Shown here one piece after another: positions 17,489 to 26,606 of a stretch of DNA of 64,000 nt. Under the pieces are notes generated by a model that did not search any database, had not been told where the DNA came from, and saw only the letters and a program-made list of their open reading frames with translations. The first letter of the stretch is position 1; each line of letters begins with the position of its first letter. The stretch spans positions 62,001 through 126,000 of the forward strand of contig QFNE01000006.1 of NCBI GenBank assembly GCA_003240735.1, given 5' to 3'. Position numbers and translations under genes: made by a program. Origin of the DNA: Paracoccus denitrificans (GTDB lineage Bacteria; Pseudomonadota; Alphaproteobacteria; Rhodobacterales; Rhodobacteraceae).

Positions 17489-18516
17489 TCCTGCAGGGGG
17501 GCGCCGAAGACGGTGGACAGTCCCTGAAGCCGTGCCTTCGCCGCGCCGGAATCGAGCGATGTGCGCGCAATCTCGACCCCTTCGCGCAGATCCTGCGCCT
17601 TGCCCGCGACGAACAGGGCAGCCGCCGCGTTCAGCAGCACTGCGTCGCGATATGCGCCCGTCTGTCCGTCCAACAGCGCGCGCAACGCGACGGCATTCTG
17701 CGCCGGATCGCCACCGACGATTTCACTGAACGGGTGGACCGGCAGGCCCGCATCCTCGGGCGAGATGTCGAATTCGGTCACGGCGCCGTCCAGCAGTTGC
17801 GCCACGCGCGACGGGGCGGCAATCGACAGCTCGTCCGTGCCATCGCCCCCGTGGACCAGCCACGCGCGGGTGGAACCGAGGTTCGCCAGCACCTCGGCCA
17901 TTGGGCGCAGCCAGTGCGCGGAAAACGCGCCGGTCAGCTGGGCGCGCACGCCCGCGGGGTTCGTCAGCGGTCCCAGAAGGTTGAAGATCGTGCGCGTCCC
18001 CAATTCGGTCCGGGCCGGGCCCACGTTGCGCATTGCCGGATGATGGACCGTTGCCATCATGAAGCAGATCCCGTGATCGGCCAGCGCGCGCGCTGACAGT
18101 TCGGGCGTCGCCATGACGTTGATGCCCAGGTGGGTCAGCACGTCCGCTGAGCCGGACTTGGAACTCAGGTTGCGGTTGCCATGCTTGGCGACCGGCACAT
18201 CTGCGCCGGCCACGACAAAGGCCGTCGCGGTCGAGATGTTCAACGTGCCTTTGCCGTCGCCCCCGGTGCCGACGATGTCGATCGCGCCGTCAGGTGCAGT
18301 GATCTTGTGCATCCGTGCGCGCATCGCGCGCGACGCCGCGGCGATTTCGTCGACAGTCTCGCCGCGGACGCGCATCGCCATCAATAGCCCGCCGATCTGC
18401 GCCGGCGTGGCGGTGCCATCGAACAGGGCGCCGAAGGCCAGCTCGGCCTCTTCCCCGGTCAGGGGGCGGATCGCGGCTTCACCGATCAGGTGGCGGATAT
18501 CCTTGGGTTCGGTCAT
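17485..18516 (-). CDS. trpD: Anthranilate phosphoribosyltransferase
   Basis: 343 aa. It transfers phosphoribose from PRPP to anthranilate. The PRPP site is DIVGTGGDGKGTLNISTATAFV, and KHGNRNLSSKSGSADVLTHLGI follows. The ATG at 18516 is chosen because it overlaps the trpG stop as ATGA; nine further upstream codons are open but would extend into trpG. It is coupled to ung downstream. Confidence 0.95.
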   Translation of the reverse strand: MTEPKDIRHLIGEAAIRPLTGEEAELAFGALFDGTATPAQIGGLLMAMRVRGETVDEIAAASRAMRARMHKITAPDGAIDIVGTGGDGKGTLNISTATAFVVAGADVPVAKHGNRNLSSKSGSADVLTHLGINVMATPELSARALADHGICFMMATVHHPAMRNVGPARTELGTRTIFNLLGPLTNPAGVRAQLTGAFSAHWLRPMAEVLANLGSTRAWLVHGGDGTDELSIAAPSRVAQLLDGAVTEFDISPEDAGLPVHPFSEIVGGDPAQNAVALRALLDGQTGAYRDAVLLNAAAALFVAGKAQDLREGVEIARTSLDSGAAKARLQGLSTVFGAPLQE

Positions 18517-19115
18517 GCCGCCACCTTTGCAGGTGCGCCGCACAGGGCAAGGAAATTTCGGATCATGGCATGACCCTGTTCGGACCGGATGCTTTCGGGA
18601 TGAAACTGCACGCCATGGATCGGCAGGGTGCGGTGCGACAGGCCCATGATCGTGCCGTCCTGCGCGCGCGCCGTGACCCGCAACGCGTCTGGCAGCGTGT
18701 CCGGTGCGACGGTCAGGGAATGGTACCGCGTCGCCTGAAACCCGTCAGGCAGCCCGGCAAAAAGGCCGGTGCCATCATGGGCGATGCGGTCCAGCTTGCC
18801 ATGGATGATACGGTCCGCGCGTACGACGTCGCCGCCGAATGCCTCTCCGATCGCCTGATGACCAAGGCAGACGCCCATCAACGGAACACCACGCTCGGCC
18901 GCCGCTGTGATCAGCGGGATGATGATTCCGGCCTGCGCGGGTGCGCACGGTCCCGGCGAAATCAGGATGCCGTCGAAGTCTTTCGCCAGCGCCTGATCGA
19001 CCGTCAGCGCGTCGTTGCGAACCACCTCGACTTCGGCGCCGCTTTCGCCGAAATAATGCACCAGATTCCAGGTGAAGCTGTCGTAATTGTCGATCATGAG
19101 GATCTTTACGGACAT
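18513..19115 (-). CDS. trpG: Anthranilate synthase glutamine amidotransferase component
   Basis: 200 aa class-I amidotransferase that feeds ammonia to TrpE (and possibly to para-aminobenzoate synthesis). Markers are MIDNYDSFTWNLVHYFGE, ISPGPCAPAQAG, the nucleophile motif GVCLGHQAIGEAFGG, and VQFHPESI. It is first of the trpG-trpD-ung-trpC run; its partner trpE is about 2.9 kb away on the other strand. Confidence 0.95.
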   Translation of the reverse strand: MSVKILMIDNYDSFTWNLVHYFGESGAEVEVVRNDALTVDQALAKDFDGILISPGPCAPAQAGIIIPLITAAAERGVPLMGVCLGHQAIGEAFGGDVVRADRIIHGKLDRIAHDGTGLFAGLPDGFQATRYHSLTVAPDTLPDALRVTARAQDGTIMGLSHRTLPIHGVQFHPESIRSEQGHAMIRNFLALCGAPAKVAA

Positions 19116-19232
19116 GGCCTGACCTTTCTGTGTGCGGGTTCGGGGTGGTCCCCGGCGGAACTGGGGCTATAGATGAGCTAATGTGCAGGCAGCGGCAACC
19201 CCGCGGCCGAAAACGACAAGACGGCAGGACGC

Positions 19233-19964
19233 ATGGCAGGCCAGACAGGCAAGGGTTTTCTTCACGGCGCCGTCTTGGGCAGCGTCGCGGTGCTGGCTGT
19301 GATGCTGGCTGTTCCGGCGGCGCAGGAACCTGCGCCGTCAGCAGTGCCGGTTGAGCCTCCCCCAGCGGGCGCCGCAGCCGCCCCACAGGCGCCCGCATCG
19401 GCGGAACCCGATACAGCACCCCAAACCGCGCCGATTGCTGGACCAACGCCGAACTTCGGGACGCCCGACGCAGCCGTGGCGGACATGCCGCCGGTCCCGG
19501 AGGACTCACCCTTCAGACGGGCCGAGGATGCGGGGGTATCGGTGCCCCAGGACCTGCCTGCGCCGTCACGCGTGGACACGCCCGCCGAACAACTGATCGA
19601 GGACGGGCAGGGCGTAACCGTCACCGTTCCCATATCGCGCCCCCAACCAGCACGCCCGGCGGCGCCTCCCGCCGTCACCGCGCCGTCTGTGCCACAGGTA
19701 GACGGGACCGAACCGGACGTCCCGGCAGCTGCCACGCAGGTGACGCGTCCGGCCGCGCTGACGCCGCCCGACACGACCGAGGCGCCGGCGATGGCGGCGC
19801 CGTCCGCGCTTGAGCCGCTGCCGCAGATGGACGCCATTCCTGCCCCGCCCGCCGCAGCTGACCCCGCACCGGCAGATGTCGCGGTCCCGCCGGTTGCGCC
19901 GGCGACGGAAAACGGCCCGGACTTGTCGACACCCCCCGATTTCGCGGGAACGTCCGGAAACTAG
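19233..19964 (+). CDS. Membrane-anchored Ala/Pro-rich protein, possible deacetylase N-terminal remnant
   Basis: 243 aa. A short N terminus (MAGQTGKGFLHGAVLGSVAV) leads into one hydrophobic segment (about residues 10-29), after which the whole protein is a low-complexity Pro/Ala/Thr region. The start resembles the N terminus of 'divergent polysaccharide deacetylase' proteins of Rhodobacterales, which have such a linker before a C-terminal catalytic domain. No catalytic domain is present here. It may be a truncated gene or an independent envelope linker protein. Product uncertain; coding status is supported by GC-rich third positions over the full length. Confidence 0.5.
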   Translation: MAGQTGKGFLHGAVLGSVAVLAVMLAVPAAQEPAPSAVPVEPPPAGAAAAPQAPASAEPDTAPQTAPIAGPTPNFGTPDAAVADMPPVPEDSPFRRAEDAGVSVPQDLPAPSRVDTPAEQLIEDGQGVTVTVPISRPQPARPAAPPAVTAPSVPQVDGTEPDVPAAATQVTRPAALTPPDTTEAPAMAAPSALEPLPQMDAIPAPPAAADPAPADVAVPPVAPATENGPDLSTPPDFAGTSGN

Positions 19965-20039
19965 GCCACGGCGCGCTTGCCGCGCGGCCTGCGCCGACCT
20001 AAACACGCGTGCAATATTCGAACAAGGAACGGTTCCCGC

Positions 20040-21980
20040 ATGAGCAGCTTACGCACCAAGGGCAAATCCACCGTCGTGTGGATTTTGATGGGGATGCTGC
20101 TTGTCGGTCTTGCCGGGTTCGGCGCGCACAACTTTTCCAACGACGGCGCGGTAAACAAGATCGGGACGGTGGGCAAGACGCCGATCACGACAGCCGAATA
20201 TCTACGCGGCATTCGCAGTTCGATGCAGAACTATACTGCGCAGACCGGGCAGAACCTGACGGCCGAACAAGCCCGCACAATGGGGCTGACCCAACAGGTT
20301 CAGGGCCAGCTGTTCACCGCCGCGGCCCTGTCTGAAGGGGCGCGCACGATCGGCCTTTCAGTCGGCGACGGCGCCGTGGCCAAGCAGGTCATGGCGATCC
20401 CCGCGTTCAAGACGCCATCTGGGACGTTCGACCGGAATGCCTATGACCAGATCATCCGCCAGCAGGGCATGACGATTGCCGATTTCGAGACCGAAATCCG
20501 CCGCGACGAAACCCGCGCCCTGCTGCAGCGCGCAATCACCGGTGGCGTGGCCGCGCCGTCAGGGATGGCCAATCGCTATGCGGCTTGGATTCTGGAAACG
20601 CGGAACTTCGGCTGGCAGGAGCTAACAGCGGCCGATCTGCCGCAGCCGGTGGCGGCGCCTGACGATGCGACGCTGCAGGCGTGGTATCAGGCGAACGCGG
20701 CGAAGTTCACGGCCCCGGAAACCAAGCAGATCACCTATGCCTGGGTCACGCCCGAAATGCTGGCGGCGACCGCGCCGCTGGATCAAGCCGCACTGCGCGA
20801 TCTTTATGAACAGCATATCGACGAATACCAACAGCCCGAACGTCGGATGGTCGAACGGCTGATCTTCCCCGACGATGCCAGCGCCGCCGAGGCAAAGGCG
20901 CGGATCGATTCCGGTGCGGTGACGTTTGCGCAGGTCGTGACCGAGCGCGGTCTTGACCTGACCAGTATCGATCTGGGCGAAGTCACGCAAGCCCAGTTGG
21001 GCACCGCCGGCGAGGCGGTGTTTGCACTGGAACAGCCGGGCGTAACCGGCCCGGTCCAGACCGATCTTGGCCCCGCCCTGTTTTCGATGAATGCGATCCT
21101 CGACCCGGTCAACGTCTCGTTCGAGCAGGCAGAACCTGATCTGCGCGCCGAGGCAGCCGAGAATGCCGGACGCCGCCAGATCGAGCGTGAGCAGTCCGAG
21201 TGGGAGGATATGCTTGCAGGCGGCACACCGCTGGAAGAGCTTCCGGCCTCGACCCCCTTCAAGGTGGCCAGCATCGACTGGTATCCGGGCCTGGCCGGAG
21301 AGCCGGGGAGCATCACCGGTTACACCGCGTTCCGCGACCGCGCGGCATCGTTGGCCGCCAACGACTTTGCGCAGCTCTTCGCATTGGAAGACGGCGGCGT
21401 TTTCTCACTGCGGCTGGACAAGACCATTCCGCCCGCCTTGCGCCCCTTCGAAGAGGTCAGCGATCAGGTTCTGGCCGACTGGACCCAATCTGAGACCCGC
21501 ACTCGTCTTGAGGCGCTGGCCGATGAGCGCAAGCTGGCGCTGACCAACGGCACGCCCGCACCCGCACCTGAGGCAGCTGCACCCGCCGAACCCGCACCGG
21601 GCGCGGCGCCCGATGCCCCAGCGACCCCGGCCCCGGCTGCACCTGCACCTGCGGCACTTGCCGTGGCAACTGACGTCGGGCGAGATGGCGACGGAAACCT
21701 GCCCTTGGGTGTCGTTTCCGCCGTTTTCGGCCAGAAGGACGTTGGAGCGGTCGAAAAGGTCGTTACGGGCAACCGTGTGTTCCTTGTCCGCCTTGATGCG
21801 GTGAACGCGGCCGATCTGGCCGGCCCGGACGCGCAAGGCATTTTGTCCACGCTGAATGATCGTCTTAGCGAGGCACTGCAGTCCGACATCGTCGATTACT
21901 ATGCCCGCGGCGTTCAGGCGGCGCGGGGCGTCACGGTCAACACCACGGCGCTGACCGCCGCCAACGGGCAGATTCAGTAA
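20040..21980 (+). CDS. PpiD-like periplasmic peptidyl-prolyl isomerase/chaperone (SurA_N type)
   Basis: 646 aa. The start at 20040 is preceded by AAGGAAC. Residues about 12-30 form one membrane anchor (STVVWILMGMLLVGLAGFGA), and the rest should lie in the periplasm. The N-terminal third is a SurA_N-like helical chaperone domain. A degenerate parvulin-like region (RMVERLIFPDDASAAEAKARI to about residue 360) and a Pro/Ala-rich insert (about residues 505-545) follow. It assists folding of outer-membrane proteins by family inference. The stop lies one base before the trpE start, so the two are co-transcribed. Confidence 0.85.
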   Translation: MSSLRTKGKSTVVWILMGMLLVGLAGFGAHNFSNDGAVNKIGTVGKTPITTAEYLRGIRSSMQNYTAQTGQNLTAEQARTMGLTQQVQGQLFTAAALSEGARTIGLSVGDGAVAKQVMAIPAFKTPSGTFDRNAYDQIIRQQGMTIADFETEIRRDETRALLQRAITGGVAAPSGMANRYAAWILETRNFGWQELTAADLPQPVAAPDDATLQAWYQANAAKFTAPETKQITYAWVTPEMLAATAPLDQAALRDLYEQHIDEYQQPERRMVERLIFPDDASAAEAKARIDSGAVTFAQVVTERGLDLTSIDLGEVTQAQLGTAGEAVFALEQPGVTGPVQTDLGPALFSMNAILDPVNVSFEQAEPDLRAEAAENAGRRQIEREQSEWEDMLAGGTPLEELPASTPFKVASIDWYPGLAGEPGSITGYTAFRDRAASLAANDFAQLFALEDGGVFSLRLDKTIPPALRPFEEVSDQVLADWTQSETRTRLEALADERKLALTNGTPAPAPEAAAPAEPAPGAAPDAPATPAPAAPAPAALAVATDVGRDGDGNLPLGVVSAVFGQKDVGAVEKVVTGNRVFLVRLDAVNAADLAGPDAQGILSTLNDRLSEALQSDIVDYYARGVQAARGVTVNTTALTAANGQIQ

Positions 21981-21981
21981 G

Positions 21982-23484
21982 ATGGACCTGTCACCCGGTT
22001 TCGACGCGTTCGAAAAAGGCTGGAACGCGGGCCAGAACCAGTTGGTCACGCTGCGCCTGACCGCTGATCTGGACACGCCCGTCAGCTTGATGCTGAAGCT
22101 GGCCGAGGCTGAACCGCTGTCGTTCATGCTGGAAAGCGTGACGGGCGGCGAGGTTCGCGGACGCTACTCGATCGTGGGCATGAAGCCCGACCTGATCTGG
22201 GAATGTCGCAGCGGGCACGCCCGCGTGAACCGAAACGCCCGCTTTTCGGAGGATTGGCAGGACGATGAACGTCCCGCCCTGGACAGCCTGCGCGCCCTGA
22301 TCGCGGAAAGTCGGATGCAGATGCCGCCCGACGTTCCGGCGGCCGCGGTGGGACTTTTCGGCTATCTCGGATACGACATGATCCGGCTGGTCGAGCATCT
22401 GCCGAACGTCAACCCGGATCCCCTGAACCTGCCGGACGCCATGCTGATCAGGCCGTCGGTCGTTGCTGTGCTGGACGGCGTGAAGGGCGAGGTGACGCTG
22501 TGCGCCCCCGCGTGGCACGAAGACGGCGTGCCGGCGCGCGCGGCCTATGCGCGCGCGGCGGAACGCGTGATGGACGCACTGCGGTCGCTTGACCGCCTGC
22601 CGGCCGAGCCGCGCGCCTTGGGCGACAGCGGCGGGATCGGCGAGCCACGCTCGAACTTTACCCGCGACGCGTATCTGGCGGCGGTCGACACGGCCAAGGA
22701 TTACATCCGCGCGGGCGACATCTTTCAGTGCGTGCCGTCCCAGCGCTGGGCGATCGATTTCCCGCTGCCGCCCTTTGCGCTTTACCGCAGCCTTCGGCGC
22801 ACCAACCCGTCGCCCTTCATGTTCTTCCTGAACATGGGCGGCTTTCAGATCGTCGGGGCCAGCCCGGAAATTCTGGTCCGCCTGCGTGACGGCGAAGTCA
22901 CCATCCGTCCCATCGCCGGAACCCGCCCCCGCGGCGCGACCGAGGCGGAAGACAAGGCGCTGGAGGCCGACCTGCTGTCCGACGAAAAGGAACTGGCCGA
23001 GCATCTGATGCTGCTTGATCTGGGCCGCAACGACGTCGGTCGGGTCGCCAAGATCGGGACGGTTCATCCGACCGAAGAATTCATCATCGAGCGTTACAGC
23101 CACGTCATGCACATCGTGTCGAACGTTGTGGGCGAGTTGCGCGACGGGGAAGACGCCCTGTCCGCCCTGTTGGCCGGGCTTCCGGCGGGCACGGTTTCAG
23201 GTGCCCCCAAGGTCCGCGCGATGGAGATCATCGACGAGCTGGAGCCTGAGAAACGGGGCGTCTATGGCGGTGCAGTCGGCTACTTTGCCGCGAATGGCGA
23301 GATGGACATGTGCATCGCGCTGCGCACCGGGGTCGTCAAGGACGGCACGCTCTATGTGCAGTCAGGCGGCGGCGTAGTCTATGACAGCGACCCGGCGGCC
23401 GAGTATCAGGAAACGGTCAACAAATCGCGCGCCATGATCCGCGCCGCCGAAGGCGCGGCAGGATTCGTGCGCGGAAACCGGTAG
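21982..23484 (+). CDS. trpE: Anthranilate synthase component I
   Basis: 500 aa. It makes anthranilate from chorismate with ammonia from TrpG. The N-terminal SFMLESVTGGEVRGRYSIVG contains the tryptophan-feedback (LLES-type) region. The chorismate-binding domain shows FFLNMGGFQIVGASPEILV, PIAGTRPRGATEAED, LMLLDLGRNDVGRV, and GAPKVRAMEIIDELEPEKRG. It lies one base after ppiD and ends at a bidirectional hairpin. Confidence 0.96.
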   Translation: MDLSPGFDAFEKGWNAGQNQLVTLRLTADLDTPVSLMLKLAEAEPLSFMLESVTGGEVRGRYSIVGMKPDLIWECRSGHARVNRNARFSEDWQDDERPALDSLRALIAESRMQMPPDVPAAAVGLFGYLGYDMIRLVEHLPNVNPDPLNLPDAMLIRPSVVAVLDGVKGEVTLCAPAWHEDGVPARAAYARAAERVMDALRSLDRLPAEPRALGDSGGIGEPRSNFTRDAYLAAVDTAKDYIRAGDIFQCVPSQRWAIDFPLPPFALYRSLRRTNPSPFMFFLNMGGFQIVGASPEILVRLRDGEVTIRPIAGTRPRGATEAEDKALEADLLSDEKELAEHLMLLDLGRNDVGRVAKIGTVHPTEEFIIERYSHVMHIVSNVVGELRDGEDALSALLAGLPAGTVSGAPKVRAMEIIDELEPEKRGVYGGAVGYFAANGEMDMCIALRTGVVKDGTLYVQSGGGVVYDSDPAAEYQETVNKSRAMIRAAEGAAGFVRGNR

Positions 23485-23500
23485 GTCTGTCAAATGAAGC

Positions 23501-23525
23501 GGGCGGCCGATTGGCCGCCCGTCTT
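23501..23525. terminator. Bidirectional terminator between trpE and the convergent glutamine synthetase-like gene
   Basis: Perfect 8-bp GC stem GGGCGGCC / GGCCGCCC with a GATT loop, placed between two convergent stop codons. Only a weak T-run follows on the plus strand. Confidence 0.7.
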
Positions 23526-23527
23526 GT

Positions 23528-24862
23528 TCAGACCGTGTCGAGGTAAAGCTCGACCGTTTCGTCATCGCTGAGTTCGGCCATGTATTTCAGCTCTTGCCGC
23601 TTGGTCATGACCAGGTTCTCGATCATGTGGGCCGGGAAGATGCGCTTGATTTCGGGCGACGCCTCGAACGCGTCGATCGCGGAACCCCAGTCGGTCGGCA
23701 GTTGCGCCAGATCGTGTTCATAGGCATTCCCGGTGATCGGCGGCGGGCAGGGGGCCTTGTCCTCGATCCCGTTCAGCGCGGCGCCAAGAATGGCCGCCAG
23801 CGTCAGGAACGGGTTCACGTCACCGCCTGGTGTGCGGTGTTCAATCCGGCGCGCCACATTCGACGATGACGGGATCCGGATGGCCGATGTGCGGTTTTCA
23901 TACGCCCAGCCGATGCCCGTGGGCGCGTGCGCGTTCGGAACCAACCGGTCATAGCTGTTCTCATGCGGCGCGAACAACAGCGTTGAGCCTGGCATCGCGG
24001 CCAGACACCCGCCAACAGCATGGCACAGCATCTCGGACCCCTCATCGGTGCCGTTGTCGAAGATGTTGTTGCCGTCCTGATCGAGGACCGAGAAATGGAC
24101 GTGCATCCCCGACCCGTTGAAGCTGTCATAGGGCTTAGCCATGAACGACCCGGCAAAGCCGTATCGACGGGCCAACCCCTTGACGACCTGCTTGAAGAAC
24201 CAGGCATCATCGGCGGCCTTCAGCAGGTCGGCCTGATGCATCAGATTGATTTCGAACTGACCGGGCGCCGCCTCGGAAATGGCGGTGTCGGCGGGAATGT
24301 CCATCTCTTCGCACGCGTCATACAGATCGGTGAAGAAACGGTCGAAGGCATCCAGTGCCCGCAGGCTGAGCGTTTCGGCGCCCGTCCGACGTTTGCCCGA
24401 ACGGGGTGACGTCGGGACCTGCAACTGCTTGCCGGAATCGTCGATCAGGAAGAATTCCAGTTCGGTCGCGACGACCGGCGTCAGACCGGCATTGGCATAG
24501 CGTTCTACCACGCGCGCCAGCGCCTGACGCGGATCGCCGTCATATGGGGTTCCGTCGGGGTGGAACATCCACAGTGGCAGCAACGCCGTCGGCGCATCCA
24601 GCCACGGCATCGGCAGAAATCCGCGTTCGGTCGGCAGCAGCAGCCCGTCGGGGTCGCCGGATTTCCAGACCAGCGGGCTGTCTTCGACATCCTCGCCCCA
24701 GATGTCCATGTTCAGGACCGAATACGGGAACTTGGTCCCTTCGGTCATCAGCTTGCCTGCAAAACGTGCCGGAATGCGTTTGCCGCGTGCCACGCCGTTC
24801 AAGTCAGCTGCGGCCACGCGGATCGTCTTGACCTCGGGGTGTTCCCTGAGCCATTCCATCAA
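23528..24862 (-). CDS. Glutamine synthetase family protein (second copy, amine ligase-like)
   Basis: 444 aa. GS catalytic landmarks are EAAPGQFEINLMHQAD, GSGMHVHFSVLDQDGNNIFD, and YENRTSAIRIPSSS. The N-terminal VAAADLNGVARGKRIPA matches PuuA-like relatives. It lies immediately after two ABC permease genes (1 base), so it probably gamma-glutamylates the imported amine or amino acid. It differs from the 8588-9940 copy (444 vs 450 aa, clearly divergent sequence), suggesting a different substrate. Confidence 0.84.
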   Translation of the reverse strand: MMEWLREHPEVKTIRVAAADLNGVARGKRIPARFAGKLMTEGTKFPYSVLNMDIWGEDVEDSPLVWKSGDPDGLLLPTERGFLPMPWLDAPTALLPLWMFHPDGTPYDGDPRQALARVVERYANAGLTPVVATELEFFLIDDSGKQLQVPTSPRSGKRRTGAETLSLRALDAFDRFFTDLYDACEEMDIPADTAISEAAPGQFEINLMHQADLLKAADDAWFFKQVVKGLARRYGFAGSFMAKPYDSFNGSGMHVHFSVLDQDGNNIFDNGTDEGSEMLCHAVGGCLAAMPGSTLLFAPHENSYDRLVPNAHAPTGIGWAYENRTSAIRIPSSSNVARRIEHRTPGGDVNPFLTLAAILGAALNGIEDKAPCPPPITGNAYEHDLAQLPTDWGSAIDAFEASPEIKRIFPAHMIENLVMTKRQELKYMAELSDDETVELYLDTV

Positions 24863-24863
24863 A

Positions 24864-25688
24864 TCACCTAATCAATTTCGGCCTGTAACGCAGCCGTGGG
24901 GCGGCGCCCGGCAAGTGCCGGTTCAGCCGCCGGTTGACGACCCCGAACAGCGCAATCAAGCACAGGGTCAGGACGATAAAGTAGCCAGCAACAATGGGAT
25001 AAGCAACAAAGGGGTTATAGGTCTTGTCGGCGACGAAACTGGCGTAATAAAGCCCGTCCCCCATTTGCTGAACTGCCGGGAAAGCGCTGAAAAAGACCAG
25101 CGTCGTGGCATGGAACAGGAATATCGCCTCGTTCGTGTAGGCGGGCCATGCCAAGCGCAGCATCGTGGGCCAGGTGATCCGCCGGAACCGCGACCAGCCG
25201 GACAGGCCATAGGCATCTGCCGCCTCCAGATCGCCCTTGGGAACGTTGCGCAGCGCACCCGAGAAGATCTCGGCCGAATAGGCGGCGGTGTTCAGGATCA
25301 GAACAACCAGTGCGCCGGCCCAGGCGCGGCTCAGCCAGTTGATCGACAGGTTCATGCCAAGGATATCGACCCCACCACGCGGCAGCATGACGAAGGCCTG
25401 ATAAGCGATGAAGAACTGGATAAACAGCGGGCTGCCACGAAAGACGAAGATGAACGCATCCGCCGGCATCCGCACCCAGCGATTGCGGCTGTTCCGTGCC
25501 ACCGCCAGCGCCGTTGCCAGAAAGAAGCCGACCCCGAGTGCCAAGGCCGCAAAGTAGATGTTCCAGATCAGCCCGGACCCGATCAGCGTGATCTGCGTGC
25601 ACAGGTTGAAGTCGGTGGTGGGCAACGCGCGCTCACCGATCCCGATGGAGCGCAAGGCATAGGCCGCGATGGTTTCTGCGCAGGTCAT
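24864..25688 (-). CDS. Amino-acid ABC transporter permease (HisM-like)
   Basis: 274 aa inner-membrane permease with several hydrophobic segments. The EAA loop is AAYSAEIFSGALRNVPKGDLEAADAYGLSG, typical of polar amino-acid permeases of the HisM/HisQ type. It forms a heterodimer with the preceding permease (4-base ATGA overlap). The operon is ATPase - binding protein - permease - permease - GS-like enzyme. Confidence 0.9.
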   Translation of the reverse strand: MTCAETIAAYALRSIGIGERALPTTDFNLCTQITLIGSGLIWNIYFAALALGVGFFLATALAVARNSRNRWVRMPADAFIFVFRGSPLFIQFFIAYQAFVMLPRGGVDILGMNLSINWLSRAWAGALVVLILNTAAYSAEIFSGALRNVPKGDLEAADAYGLSGWSRFRRITWPTMLRLAWPAYTNEAIFLFHATTLVFFSAFPAVQQMGDGLYYASFVADKTYNPFVAYPIVAGYFIVLTLCLIALFGVVNRRLNRHLPGAAPRLRYRPKLIR

Positions 25689-26563
25689 GACGTGACCTCA
25701 TCTGCGTTCTGGGTCGCAAACGTGCCTTGGCCCGCCTGCAGGCGGCGCGCGATGCGGTCGATGACGCGCTGGGACAGCCATGTCATCAGCAAATAGAAAC
25801 ACAGGATCGCCAGGAAATAATAAAGCCGCCAGTCGGGGTGCGGATAGGTGAAGCGCGACGACTTGGTCGCGCCCAGATCGCGGGCCCAATAGACGATGTC
25901 CTCGATCCCCAGAAGGAATAGCAACGGCGTCGCCTTGATCAGGATCATCCAGAGGTTCGACAGCCCCGGCAACGCAAAGCGCCACATCTGCGGGATCAGG
26001 ATGCGCCGGTCGATCTGGCGCTGGGTCATGCCGTACGCCTCGGCCGTTTCCAGTTGGGCGCGGGGAACTGCGGCCATCGCACCGTAAAGGACGTTCGCCG
26101 CAAACGCACCGAAGACGATGGCGAACGCCACGACCGCCAGCGTGAAACCATAGGCCTGATGGACCCATTCGGGGCTGGTCGACAACGGCAACTTTGCGGC
26201 CGCGCAGACGACGAATTCATTGCCCTGCCGCACCGGCACCGACGGATCGCAGTAGACCCGAGAGCGCAGCCATTCGAGCCCCTGATCAAGTGCAATGGGC
26301 ACGAACAGGAAGAAGATGATGTCGGGGATGCCCCGGACCATCGACGTATAGATGCGCCCAAACCACCGGATCGGCGCAACCCTTGACCGCGCCGCGACGG
26401 CGCCGCCGAACCCGAAAAGCAAGGCCACCGGTGCGGTGATGGCAAGCAGCAGAAGCACCGTCCCGAAGGAGGCGTAAAACAGCATGTGCTTGCCCGATCC
26501 GAGATAGCAGATCAGCCAGGACAGCCCCGAGAGGCTTTGCGGGTCGGTGCAGTGGGACAGCAT
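25685..26563 (-). CDS. Amino-acid ABC transporter permease (HisQ-like)
   Basis: 292 aa with transmembrane segments across its length, and the EAA loop FAANVLYGAMAAVPRAQLETAEAYGMTQRQ. It is the partner of the downstream permease. A periplasmic insertion with two Cys residues (about residues 115-140) is longer than in classical HisQ. A strong hairpin separates it from the binding-protein gene upstream. Confidence 0.9.
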   Translation of the reverse strand: MLSHCTDPQSLSGLSWLICYLGSGKHMLFYASFGTVLLLLAITAPVALLFGFGGAVAARSRVAPIRWFGRIYTSMVRGIPDIIFFLFVPIALDQGLEWLRSRVYCDPSVPVRQGNEFVVCAAAKLPLSTSPEWVHQAYGFTLAVVAFAIVFGAFAANVLYGAMAAVPRAQLETAEAYGMTQRQIDRRILIPQMWRFALPGLSNLWMILIKATPLLFLLGIEDIVYWARDLGATKSSRFTYPHPDWRLYYFLAILCFYLLMTWLSQRVIDRIARRLQAGQGTFATQNADEVTS

Positions 26564-26573
26564 TATCTGAAGC

Positions 26574-26597
26574 GCGGCCGCCTGGTGGGGCGGCCGC
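26574..26597 (-). other. Intercistronic hairpin between binding-protein and permease genes
   Basis: Perfect 9-bp inverted repeat GCGGCCGCC / GGCGGCCGC with a 6-base loop and no T-run. It sits just after the solute-binding protein stop. Such a structure commonly stabilises the upstream message or attenuates downstream genes, so that binding protein exceeds permease. Confidence 0.65.
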
Positions 26598-26606
26598 TAT
26601 CATCCA

